A stretch of 64,000 nucleotides of DNA from Bacillota bacterium (GTDB lineage Bacteria; Bacillota; Clostridia; Acetivibrionales; DTU013): the NCBI GenBank assembly GCA_023439545.1, contig JAEXNT010000043.1:62001-126000 (forward strand), written 5' to 3'. Below the pieces are notes generated by a model. The model was not told where the DNA came from and ran no database searches. It worked only from the letters and a program-made list of their open reading frames with translations. The position numbers and the translations under genes were made by a program. Below are positions 23,715 to 31,905 of this stretch, in pieces. Numbering within the stretch: the first letter of the stretch is position 1; each line of letters starts with the position of its first letter.

Positions 23715-25946
23715 TTACTCTATATTATCCATGTTCCTGAATTCGACGGAAACGACGTCCCCCTTCCTTACCTGTTCCCCCGGCGCTTTGTCCTGTCTGA
23801 ACACTACTCCCTTGCCGTTTACCTTTATGTTGAGGCCGACCCTGTTGAGCGCATCGATCGCTTCTGATACGGTCTTGTTCGAAAGGTCCGGCATCTCGAT
23901 GGTCTGCTCTGTGTCGGGTTTATATGTATACAATATTACGACGGAGTTTTCGGGCACCATCGCGTCCGGCTTCGGAGTCTGTTCCAGAACTCTGCTTTCG
24001 GTATTCCCGCCTCCCTCGACCTTGTAGCCGAGACCTGCGGATTTAAGTTCCTTTACGGCCTCGCCTACGTTCTTGTTGCGGACGTCAGGTACGAATACCT
24101 CTTCTGTCATTGTCTTGAGATCTTCTTCGGTATATTGTCTCTCGACCTGCTTGTAATTCAGTATGTCTTCGATTATCTTCCCTGCAAGCGGGGCAGCTAT
24201 TGCACCGCCCATGTAGGATTCGCCCTTGGGGTCGAAAAGGACCACGAGGCAGATAATCTGCGGATCGTCTGCAGGCGCGAACCCACAGAAAGAAGCGATA
24301 TGTACATCCTTCTGCGTCGTCTGGGATGTACCGGTCTTTCCGCCGATCCTGTAACCCTTGACATATGCTCCGTTTCCAGTGCCGTTCGGCGTTGATACGA
24401 CACCTTCGAGTATACCCCTCTCCGTATCGGAGGTCTTCTTGGATATTACGGATCGGACGACTTCAGGTTCAAACCTTTTGACAACGTTTCCGTCATTATC
24501 CGTCAATTCTTTGACAAGCCTCGGTTTCATCAGGTTGCCGCCATTAACTATGGCGGTGTATCCGGTGATTAGCTGCAGCGGTGTTATCGTAAACCTCTGT
24601 CCGAAGGAGGCGACCGCCATGTCGATTTCCTTTGGCTTGGCCTGGAATATGGACTTTGCTTCGCCGTTCAACAGTATGCCCGTTTTCTCGGTAAAGCCGA
24701 AAGCTTTCACATAATTGTAGAACCTGTTTACTCCAAGGCTTTGTGCGACTTTTACAAAGGCGGGGTTGCAGGAGTTGTAAACGGCTTCACGGAAGGTTTC
24801 GGTACCATGCTCCCTTCCCCTTCTCCAGCAATAGATCGGCAGCGGCCAGCCAGGCACCTTGATAGGCAGGTCGTTGGTTATCGTATCAGGCGTAACCACG
24901 CCTTCTTCCAATCCTGCGGCAGTAGTAAAGCTTTTGAAGGTTGATCCCGGCTCGTAGGTATCCGACAGCGCCTTGTTCCTCCATACAGTCTGGCTCAGTA
25001 TTGTTACGGACTCACTGCTGCGTTCTTTCCAGTTCGACGAATCGAGCGCCGCCGTATCGATCCCTTTAAACGTCAGATCCTTAATATTTGCAGGAAACGC
25101 GAAGGGATCATTGAGGTCATAATCAGGCTTCGAAACCATTGCAAGTATATCGCCCGTTTTCGGGTCCATTACGATAGCAACGGCCCCCTGCTTTACCTTA
25201 TTGTCAAGTATGGCTTTGTCGAGCGACTTGGAAACCAGGTACTGTATCGTTTCATCTATCGTAAGTACAACGTTCAGTCCGTCCTGTGCGTCGATACGCT
25301 TCTCGGTGTCCGACGGTATGGCATTTTGCCTGGCATCTACCTCACTGAGTATCTTGCCGGGAGTGCCCTTCAGGTATTTATCCATGACCTGTTCGACGCC
25401 ACCCATGAGGCCCTGGTTGTCATCTCCTGTAAAGCCGAGGATTTGCGCCATCAGATTGCCGTTGGGATAGTACCTTTTTGAATCCTCATCTATATTTATA
25501 CCTTTCGCCTTGTTCGCCAATATCCATTCCCTGACTTTAGTTTCCGTTTCCTGGTCGACTTTCCGTTTTATCGTTACGTAGCTTACCTTTTTTGTAATTA
25601 TTTTGTATATGTCATTGCGGTCCATTTCCAATATCGGAGCCAGTCCGTCGGCTATCTCATCAGGTGACAGGTTCTTGCTGTTGCCGCTGACATCGCTTGG
25701 CCTGCAGCTGATAGTAGCTACCTGAGCGCTTATCGCCAGTTTTTTACCATTAGCGTCGAATATCGTCCCTCTGATGGGGCTTATCGTCCTGCCGGCATTT
25801 TGCTGGATAAATGCTTTTTTCTGAAGCTCGCTTCCCTGTACGAACTGTATAAAAGCCAGCCTTCCTATCAATGCCGCCACTATCAGCGCAAATACGGAAA
25901 GCAGCAATAACATCCTTCTTTTGATAGCCAAGCCCGGTGCCGCCAA
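23715..25946 (-). CDS. spoVD: Class B penicillin-binding protein with PASTA domains (SpoVD/FtsI)
   Basis: A transpeptidase that cross-links peptidoglycan at the septum or spore cortex. The 743-residue product has one N-terminal membrane helix (about 11-30), a dimerisation region, and a transpeptidase domain with EPGSTFK (catalytic serine), NSCNPAF and GGKTGTSQT. Two PASTA domains close the protein (about 615-740). PASTA tails are typical of SpoVD and some FtsI. The start is a TTG after GGGGGG. SEDS partner FtsW is encoded downstream. Confidence 0.93.
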   Translation of the reverse strand: MAAPGLAIKRRMLLLLSVFALIVAALIGRLAFIQFVQGSELQKKAFIQQNAGRTISPIRGTIFDANGKKLAISAQVATISCRPSDVSGNSKNLSPDEIADGLAPILEMDRNDIYKIITKKVSYVTIKRKVDQETETKVREWILANKAKGINIDEDSKRYYPNGNLMAQILGFTGDDNQGLMGGVEQVMDKYLKGTPGKILSEVDARQNAIPSDTEKRIDAQDGLNVVLTIDETIQYLVSKSLDKAILDNKVKQGAVAIVMDPKTGDILAMVSKPDYDLNDPFAFPANIKDLTFKGIDTAALDSSNWKERSSESVTILSQTVWRNKALSDTYEPGSTFKSFTTAAGLEEGVVTPDTITNDLPIKVPGWPLPIYCWRRGREHGTETFREAVYNSCNPAFVKVAQSLGVNRFYNYVKAFGFTEKTGILLNGEAKSIFQAKPKEIDMAVASFGQRFTITPLQLITGYTAIVNGGNLMKPRLVKELTDNDGNVVKRFEPEVVRSVISKKTSDTERGILEGVVSTPNGTGNGAYVKGYRIGGKTGTSQTTQKDVHIASFCGFAPADDPQIICLVVLFDPKGESYMGGAIAAPLAGKIIEDILNYKQVERQYTEEDLKTMTEEVFVPDVRNKNVGEAVKELKSAGLGYKVEGGGNTESRVLEQTPKPDAMVPENSVVILYTYKPDTEQTIEMPDLSNKTVSEAIDALNRVGLNIKVNGKGVVFRQDKAPGEQVRKGDVVSVEFRNMDNIE

Positions 25947-26112
25947 ATTAATTCCCCCCTGGTATTCTACAGATAATTAAAAAAGACTACAGACTGTGTA
26001 AAACAAGTCTACACACATCTACAGTCCATATTTTTCTTAAGTGATCCTCCTGCAATGTAACTCTGCCTGCATTGACCTCGGACATATACCCCTCTGCTGC
26101 GGCCGCCCGTCT

Positions 26113-26601
26113 TTACTCCAGAATGCTGACCAACCCGGCCAGTTTATTTATGAAGTTCTTCAGGACATTTCCGCTCCCAACAGTTTCATCCTTTGGATCC
26201 AGTGTTATGGTGTAGTCTTCCCTTGGTACGTTTATGTACACGAGCTGGCTCTTGTCCGGAGTCTGCATCCCAAGTCTGGTTTCCGCCATTTCCTTTATAT
26301 CTGTCAGGTTTGTTTCGGTTTCTATCTGGACCTTCAATAAAGCGTTTGCATTTCTCAGAGTGTTATATTCATTTTCCTTCTGGTTGATTTCATAGCTCAT
26401 TTCCGTAATTATAGCATACCTGCACATCACGGCAAGTGCTGCAGCCAATATGGCAACGATTGTAAACACTGATTTCAGCTTGACTTTTCTGTTGTTTTTG
26501 TATCGCTTTTTGTCCCTGAGCACCTTGTTTTCTTCATATACATCGTACTCAAGCTGTCTTGCGGCTGTTCCCTCTACGTACCCGTAATTCTTCTCACTCA
26601 A
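26113..26601 (-). CDS. ftsL: Cell division protein FtsL-like
   Basis: A small bitopic divisome protein. The 162-residue product has a basic cytoplasmic part (1-43), one transmembrane helix (about 44-64), and an extracellular coiled coil (about 68-105) with AETRLGMQTPDKSQLVYI, the FtsL/DivIC hallmark. Placement between rsmH and the penicillin-binding protein is the normal ftsL position. The C-terminal extension of about 40 residues is longer than usual. Confidence 0.85.
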   Translation of the reverse strand: MSEKNYGYVEGTAARQLEYDVYEENKVLRDKKRYKNNRKVKLKSVFTIVAILAAALAVMCRYAIITEMSYEINQKENEYNTLRNANALLKVQIETETNLTDIKEMAETRLGMQTPDKSQLVYINVPREDYTITLDPKDETVGSGNVLKNFINKLAGLVSILE

Positions 26602-26689
26602 TTGTATTCACCTCAAAAGCGATTTATGCCCGACAGGAAAGTAACACCGGGGACCGTTCGTTATTCAGCCCCCGGCATTTTTTGTCTTG

Positions 26690-26935
26690 TGTACCTGGCA
26701 GCCTTTTCTTAAGTTTTTAAAGTCTTTTTCTTTAGTAGTTCAAGCTTTTTTCTTTTGTAGCAATTTTCCAAATTTACGAGTTTGGCTACCTTTTTTAATC
26801 TCTCTCTTACTTCTCCCTTTTCTTTCGTTTTTCAGTTTCTTTTCTTTTGTACCTGAAATGCTCTTTTCTTTCGTATACTTTCTTTTTATGCTTTAGTGCT
26901 TTAGTTTTTTGTCGCAGGTTCGTTTCATTGCTTGT
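26690..26935 (-). repeat. Purine-rich low-complexity tract between rsmH and ftsL
   Basis: About 245 bp with nearly all-purine minus-strand sequence, made of imperfect repeats of the type RTACAAAAGAAAAG and ACGAAAGAAAAGG. No frame gives a convincing protein; the best is a Lys/Arg-rich stretch of about 40 codons without a start. It lies inside the expected dcw transcript. The rest of 26602-26968 shows nothing else. Confidence 0.6.
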
Positions 26936-26968
26936 CCAATTATGTAAAAGTGATATTGAGTAACTGTT

Positions 26969-27919
26969 TCATGTAGCCAATCTTATTGCAGTCCTCAGTT
27001 TTGCACTGCGTGACCGCGGATTTGCTTCCATTTCCTCTTCCGAAGGGAGTACGGGTTTTCTGGTCAACGCCTTGAGTTCGGGCTTTTTCCCGCATACGCA
27101 TACCGGAAATGACGGCGGGCATGTACAGGGTTTTTCTCTGGCCTGGAACTCATTTTTTACTATCCGGTCCTCGAGTGAGTGGAATGTTATCACGCTTATC
27201 CTGCCACCCGGGTTCAAAAGCTTCACCGCGCTGTCCAACGCATCCTTGAGAGCTCCCAGTTCATCGTTTACTGCTATCCTTAACGCCTGGAACGTTCTCT
27301 TTGCCGGATGAGGTCCTTCGCGTCTGGCCTGTGCCGGTATCGCCGCCTTGATGATGTCTACGAGCTGTCCCGTCGTCTTGATCGGACTTTCTTCCCTTGC
27401 ACTCGTTATGAAGGAGGCGATCCTTGCAGCCCAGTTTTCTTCGCCGTAATCGCTTATAATGTCCCTGATTTCCTTTTCTCCGTATGTATTCACTATCGTT
27501 GCGGCGTCAAGCCCTTTACTTCTGTCCATCCTCATATCGAGCGGCGCGTCCTGCTGATAGCTGAAACCCCTTTCACCCTCGTCGAGTTGGTACGAGGAAA
27601 CCCCGATATCCAGCAGTATCCCGTCTACATGCGAGAGGCCTTGTTTTTCAAGCAGTTCAGCCATGTTTCTGAAGTTTCCATGGATCAGTACCAATTTATT
27701 GTCTCTGCCTGCGTTCGCCTGCTTGAGGCGCTCACCTGCAATCTTTAAGGCATATTCATCCTGATCGATCCCGATCAGTGTCCCTCCGTCCAGCTTCCCA
27801 AGTATTCCAAGGGAGTGTCCTGCTCCTCCGAGCGTGCCGTCCAGGTATATCCCGCCGGCTTTTATGTCCAGGCTGTCAATCGTTTCTTCAAATAGGACCG
27901 GTTTATGATTGAATTCCAT
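26969..27919 (-). CDS. rsmH: 16S rRNA (cytosine1402-N4)-methyltransferase
   Basis: RsmH (MraW) methylates C1402 of 16S rRNA in the P-site decoding region using S-adenosylmethionine. The 316-residue product has HKPVLFEETI at the start, the SAM-binding DGTLGGAGHS near residue 28, DIGVSSYQLDE near 102 and the end RSRSAKLR typical of the family. It lies between mraZ and the ftsL region, as is usual. Confidence 0.95.
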   Translation of the reverse strand: MEFNHKPVLFEETIDSLDIKAGGIYLDGTLGGAGHSLGILGKLDGGTLIGIDQDEYALKIAGERLKQANAGRDNKLVLIHGNFRNMAELLEKQGLSHVDGILLDIGVSSYQLDEGERGFSYQQDAPLDMRMDRSKGLDAATIVNTYGEKEIRDIISDYGEENWAARIASFITSAREESPIKTTGQLVDIIKAAIPAQARREGPHPAKRTFQALRIAVNDELGALKDALDSAVKLLNPGGRISVITFHSLEDRIVKNEFQAREKPCTCPPSFPVCVCGKKPELKALTRKPVLPSEEEMEANPRSRSAKLRTAIRLAT

Positions 27920-27945
27920 CTTGTTTCTCCCGGCAGTCGTTTCAG

Positions 27946-28377
27946 CTAAATGCCCAACAGTGCGAAAGTATTTGTAATATTGTCAGGGCTGAGGTTTTCA
28001 CTCTGGGTGTAGGTTTCCCACTTGTTCTTGTCCCATACTTCCACTCTTGAACCAACGCCGATGATGCTTATATCCTTTTCCAGTGATGCGTATCTGCGCA
28101 ACCCCGGTGGTACCAGTATGCGGCTTTGCCCGTCCATTTCACATTCAGCCGCGCTTGAGAAGAAATATCTGTTGAAGTCCCGGGCACTCGTGTTTGAAAG
28201 CGGTAAGGTCTGAAGCTTGTCCACCAGACTGTTCCATTGAGGCATGGAGAAAATAAAAAGGCATTGTTCCAGGCCTTTTGCTATCATGAATTTCCCCTTT
28301 AGCTCTTCCCTGTAAGCAGAAGGAACTATCATCCTGCCCTTGGGGTCTAAAGTGTGCTGAAATTCACCATAGAACAA
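27946..28377 (-). CDS. mraZ: Transcriptional regulator MraZ
   Basis: MraZ is the DNA-binding first gene of the dcw cluster and controls its own promoter. The 143-residue product is two AbrB-like half domains, each with the DxxGR signature: DPKGRMIVPSAYRE near residue 12 and DGQSRILVPPGLRRYASL near residue 84. Three candidate binding boxes lie immediately upstream. Confidence 0.95.
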   Translation of the reverse strand: MFYGEFQHTLDPKGRMIVPSAYREELKGKFMIAKGLEQCLFIFSMPQWNSLVDKLQTLPLSNTSARDFNRYFFSSAAECEMDGQSRILVPPGLRRYASLEKDISIIGVGSRVEVWDKNKWETYTQSENLSPDNITNTFALLGI

Positions 28378-28407
28378 TCATTTCACCCCTTACTTCTTAA
28401 TTTCAAA

Positions 28408-28434
28408 CCACTTTGCACCACTTCATACCACTTT
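28408..28434 (-). promoter_or_regulatory. MraZ operator: three AAGTGG boxes
   Basis: On the minus strand AAAGTGG (28428-28434), GAAGTGG (28418-28424) and AAAGTGG (28408-28414) recur with an exact 10-bp period, so all face the same side of the helix. Short G-rich repeats of this kind are the known MraZ targets (AAAGTG-type in Mollicutes). They lie just downstream of the -10, fitting autorepression. Confidence 0.75.
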
Positions 28435-28440
28435 AACTCT

Positions 28441-28469
28441 ATTTTAAGACAGATTTACGTAATAATCAA
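28441..28469 (-). promoter_or_regulatory. mraZ (dcw) promoter
   Basis: Minus strand -35 TTGATT (28464-28469), 17-bp spacer, -10 TAAAAT (28441-28446). The three MraZ boxes follow directly. Confidence 0.65.
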
Positions 28470-28704
28470 GATATAATTGGTATTTTTTTTAAAAGATAGG
28501 TAAAAGGTCCTAGTAAACAAAATGAAACACGGGGACTGAAACACGGGGTGCACTTCTTTCTTTTGTTTCAGGGTTTATTGACAAAGGTTGCTCGACAGGA
28601 CTTGCTTGACAGGGCTCGCTCTTTCAGATCATGTTTTCAGGTACAGACTTCACTGGACCAGTCAAGCCATATCCATGCGTAAGGCTAAAGAAGTCCATTC
28701 TCAC

Positions 28705-28831
28705 GGGCTGGTCGCAAGCATAGCTTGCTGCTCGCCCATGCATCCTGAGCTGGTCGCAAGCATGGCTGGCCTCGTCGTCAGCTTCGCTAACTGCTCGGTC
28801 ATGCAACCTGGCTGCTCGCCCATGCATCCTG
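28705..28831. repeat. Six 21-bp tandem repeats
   Basis: Imperfect units of 21 bp of the type GCTGCTCGCCCATGCATCCTG; identical blocks recur at 28726 and 28810, and CTGGTCGCAAGCAT at 28707 and 28749. Because the unit is a multiple of three, several frames stay open, but none has a good ribosome site. Confidence 0.65.
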
Positions 28832-28944
28832 GGCCTTCCAACAGTTCTATCCGACCGCCACCGCTGAAGCATCGCTTTGGAGATAAAACAAAACACGACT
28901 TCACAAACAACTAATAAATCAAGCTGCTTCGAAGCCTCCGGGAA

Positions 28945-29352
28945 GCCGCCCGTCGCTTGCGTGAGGACCGGCGGCGTTGTTTGCGGAGGTTATGTTTCCT
29001 GCTTCGAAGCCCTTCTACAGCGGTATACAGTTGGCATAGCGGGCTGCAATACCCGTGAGACAGGACCTCTTACCCCCGAGACAGGTAATACCCGGTTATA
29101 AGCTTTGCAGTCGGTGCTTGGAAACACAACCGGAGCAGACAGCGCCGGGCGGTCCGGACCCATATATTCCAGGGTTGGCTGTCAGGCCTCGCTTGCGTGA
29201 GGACCAGTGGCGTTGTTTGCGGAAGTAGCGCAGACAGCGCCGGGTGGTCCGAACCCGTATATATTCCAGGGTTGGCTGTCAGGCCTCGCTTGCGTGAGGA
29301 CCGGCGGCGTTGTTTGCGGAAGTAGCGCAGACAGCGCCGGGCGGTCCGGACT
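28945..29352. repeat. Fold-back element B: 95-97 bp units
   Basis: Two full units (29135-29229 and 29230-29326) and part of a third (29327-29352). Each unit is itself an imperfect palindrome: CAGACAGCGCCGGGCGGTCC at one end matches the complement of GGACCGGCGGCGTTGTTTGC at the other. A further half unit lies at 28961-28995. The whole 28378-29452 gap between mraZ and rodA holds no recognisable gene, only the mraZ promoter region and repeats. Confidence 0.7.
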
Positions 29353-29452
29353 ATAGAACAAAAACAGCGGGCAATCTTTCGATCACCCGCCGACCTGAAT
29401 TCATCAACATATTTATTTACCGGGAAATCCGCGTCGCAGATAGCCCCCCGAC

Positions 29453-30622
29453 TTACGTCGAGCTGTTGAATATAGCTTTCTTCCGGCGCATGGAAACGCT
29501 CAGCAGCACACCGATGTTCAGAAAGTTTGTAACGAGCGAACTGCCTCCCTGACTGACGAATGGAAGAGGAATACCCGTAACAGGCAGCACTCCTATACAC
29601 ATGCCTATGTTCTCGATAAAGTGGAAGCCCAGCATGGAAGCGATAAAGATAACCATGTACGAGCCATATGCATCCCGCGAGTTCATCGCAATATATATGC
29701 ACCTGAACAATATGAAAAATATCAGGGCTATTACGACGATCGAACCGACAAAGCCTAGCTCTTCGCCTATCACGGAAAAAATAAAGTCCGTCTGCTTTTC
29801 GGGTACGTTGAAGCTCGATACGGAACTGCTGTTCTGCGTCTGTATCCCGTGGAAAAAACCCTTACCGAAAAGCTGCCCGGAACCTATCGTCATTTTCGAC
29901 CTGTATACCTGAAGGCCTTTACCGAGAAGATCCGTCTCAGGAAAAACGAAGGTCATGATCCTGTCTCTGATATGCCTGAAGCTATCCATTGGCAATATAA
30001 AGAACCACATTATCGGCGCCGCCGCGGCAAAAGCCCCTGCGGCTATCAGGAAATACCTGTACGGTATTCCGTATATAAAAAGTACCACAATCAGCGAAAA
30101 GATAAATACCGTTGCCGTACCTACGTCCGGTTGCAGCAATATGAGTCCTATCGGAAGCATTGAATATATAAGCAGCTTAATGGTATTCTTGCCGATATCC
30201 TTGCCGTCTTTCAACCGTTCCAGGAATATGGGGACGACGACGGCAAAAGCGACCTTTGCCAGCTCCGAAGGCTGGAACTGCCCGACCAAAGGCAGGACGA
30301 GCCAGCTTTGGCTCCCGTTGCGCTCTACGCCGACAGCCAGCACCAGGACCAGCAATAGCATACTGCCTATATATAAGGCGATACCCAGCGTTTTAAAATC
30401 TTTGTAATCGATTACGCTGATCATTAGCGAAAGTACAACACCTATGCAAAGACAAATCAATTGCTTGAGCCAGGTTGAGGTGATGCCCGGATCACCGATC
30501 GCACTCTTTAAGGTAACCAGACCGATTCCCGAAAGAAACAAAACAGCAGCAAAAAGCGGATAATCAAATTGTTTCGCGTAGTTGATCCCCTTGGTTTTTT
30601 CGACAAAATACATTTTATCCAC
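29453..30622 (-). CDS. rodA: RodA-type SEDS peptidoglycan polymerase
   Basis: A SEDS-family lipid II polymerase, probably for side-wall growth. The 389-residue product has about ten transmembrane helices, QPSELAKVAFAV near residue 117, EKQTDFIFSVIGEELGFVGS near 274, and VTGIPLPFVSQGGSS near 350. The second SEDS gene (18573) belongs to the dcw cluster, so this one is more likely RodA. It starts 35 nt after a Spo0E-like gene and lgt lies further upstream. Confidence 0.87.
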   Translation of the reverse strand: MDKMYFVEKTKGINYAKQFDYPLFAAVLFLSGIGLVTLKSAIGDPGITSTWLKQLICLCIGVVLSLMISVIDYKDFKTLGIALYIGSMLLLVLVLAVGVERNGSQSWLVLPLVGQFQPSELAKVAFAVVVPIFLERLKDGKDIGKNTIKLLIYSMLPIGLILLQPDVGTATVFIFSLIVVLFIYGIPYRYFLIAAGAFAAAAPIMWFFILPMDSFRHIRDRIMTFVFPETDLLGKGLQVYRSKMTIGSGQLFGKGFFHGIQTQNSSSVSSFNVPEKQTDFIFSVIGEELGFVGSIVVIALIFFILFRCIYIAMNSRDAYGSYMVIFIASMLGFHFIENIGMCIGVLPVTGIPLPFVSQGGSSLVTNFLNIGVLLSVSMRRKKAIFNSST

Positions 30623-30656
30623 CCATGCATCCCATATCTATCTTGCCTTCAAAAAG

Positions 30657-30827
30657 TCACACTGGACTTTTTTCCATACCTGGTCTATTCTTCAGAAGAA
30701 TGACTATTAGCCTGTCCAATTTGGTGCTGACACTATATATCTCATCAAAACTCGCTTCGGATTCGATAAGCCCGTTTAATTCAATCTTCAGTTTATTTAT
30801 CTCTTTTTTTAACTTCTGCAGATCCAA
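30657..30827 (-). CDS. Spo0E-like aspartyl phosphatase
   Basis: A 56-residue protein. Its two predicted helices, LKKEINKLKIELNGLI (about 6-21) and IYSVSTKLDRLIVILLK (about 30-46), match the two-helix hairpin of Spo0E-like phosphatases, including the SxxLD signature (STKLD) with a conserved aspartate at residue 38. Spo0E-type proteins dephosphorylate Spo0A and hold back sporulation. The start is a TTG 7 nt after AAGGAG. It lies between lgt and rodA on the same strand. Confidence 0.7.
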   Translation of the reverse strand: MDLQKLKKEINKLKIELNGLIESEASFDEIYSVSTKLDRLIVILLKNRPGMEKSPV

Positions 30828-30855
30828 TTCATTTCTCCTTGCCGGTTTATTCGTC

Positions 30856-31893
30856 TTAAGTCTCTTCTACCGGCTTCCCGTCGTCTTCTTCGGATGCATT
30901 CTTTTCAACCTTGTCGGCTGCTGCATCAGCCTCTCCGGTCGATTCTTCCCCTTCGCTATCTGAACTTGCACGCACATCTTCCTTTGCCTCGCCGGTCGAT
31001 TCTTCCTCTTTCATCCTTGCGAGCAGTGAACCGTACTGGCTCTGGCCCAGGGCAACCGGCTCTTCTTCGGAAGCCTTTGACATTTTGAGCCTCCTGTAGA
31101 TAAAAAGCACCGCGAACACCAGTACAAGAAGTGCAGAGAGCAGTTGAGACACCCTGAGGCTTCCGAGATAAAGGCTGTCCGTCCTGAGGCCCTCGATCAC
31201 GAACCTGCCTATTCCGTAAAATATCAGGTAAAGGAACAGCACTTCACCGGACAGCTTCTTTTTCTTTTTCCTGTACCACAGAAGGAAAAAGAAAACTGCT
31301 AAATCCCACAGGGATTCATACAGGAACGTCGGATGCACTCCCCATTTTGCAGGATCGAGAGCATTCGTCAGCCCGCTCAGGTATTTGTCCGGTATATCGC
31401 CATTCATCCTCCATGGGAGCTGGGTGGCAGTACCGAAGGCTTCCTGGTTCACGAAATTCCCCCAGCGGCCTATACCCTGTCCAAGCACGATATATGGAGC
31501 TGCGAAATCCATTATATTCAAAAATGACATCTTTTTTACTCTGCCATATATCCATGCGACCAGTACCGCAGCTATGACTCCGCCGTAGATTGCCAGTCCT
31601 CCGTCCCTGATCTTGAAGATGTCTATAAGGTTGTTCTTGTACTGGTCCCAGCTGAATATGACATAATACAGCCTTGCTCCGACAATTGCAGCCGGCGCCG
31701 CAAAAAGCACCATGTCGAGTACGTTATCCGGCTCAATATCGTATCTTCTGCAGCTTCTCAGTCCAAGCAGAACGGCTGCAAGAAAAGCCAGCGCTATTAT
31801 GATCCCATACCAGTAAATAGGCAGCCCGAATATCTCGAATGCCCACCTTCTGAGCTGAAAATCCAATCCAAGTCCAGGAAAACTGACATTCAT
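30856..31893 (-). CDS. lgt: Prolipoprotein diacylglyceryl transferase with acidic tail
   Basis: Lgt attaches diacylglycerol to the lipobox cysteine of prolipoproteins at the membrane. The 345-residue product has about seven transmembrane helices and the Lgt signature GQGIGRWGNFVNQEAFG near residue 140. After the last helix (about 265) it has a 75-residue Glu/Asp/Ser-rich tail with EESTGEA twice; ordinary Lgt ends near 270. ATG 31893 was chosen, 7 nt after GGGGGA. It follows the M16 pair by about 12 nt. Confidence 0.94.
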   Translation of the reverse strand: MNVSFPGLGLDFQLRRWAFEIFGLPIYWYGIIIALAFLAAVLLGLRSCRRYDIEPDNVLDMVLFAAPAAIVGARLYYVIFSWDQYKNNLIDIFKIRDGGLAIYGGVIAAVLVAWIYGRVKKMSFLNIMDFAAPYIVLGQGIGRWGNFVNQEAFGTATQLPWRMNGDIPDKYLSGLTNALDPAKWGVHPTFLYESLWDLAVFFFLLWYRKKKKKLSGEVLFLYLIFYGIGRFVIEGLRTDSLYLGSLRVSQLLSALLVLVFAVLFIYRRLKMSKASEEEPVALGQSQYGSLLARMKEEESTGEAKEDVRASSDSEGEESTGEADAAADKVEKNASEEDDGKPVEET

Positions 31894-31905
31894 CAAATAA
31901 TCCCC

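Noticed and set aside
26735..26985. Lys/Arg-rich frame in the purine tract
   Set aside because: About 40 codons with no start codon or ribosome site; explained by composition.
28701..28910. Minus-strand 69-codon frame with heptad repeats
   Set aside because: No ribosome site, low complexity from a 21-bp DNA repeat, and another frame is equally open.
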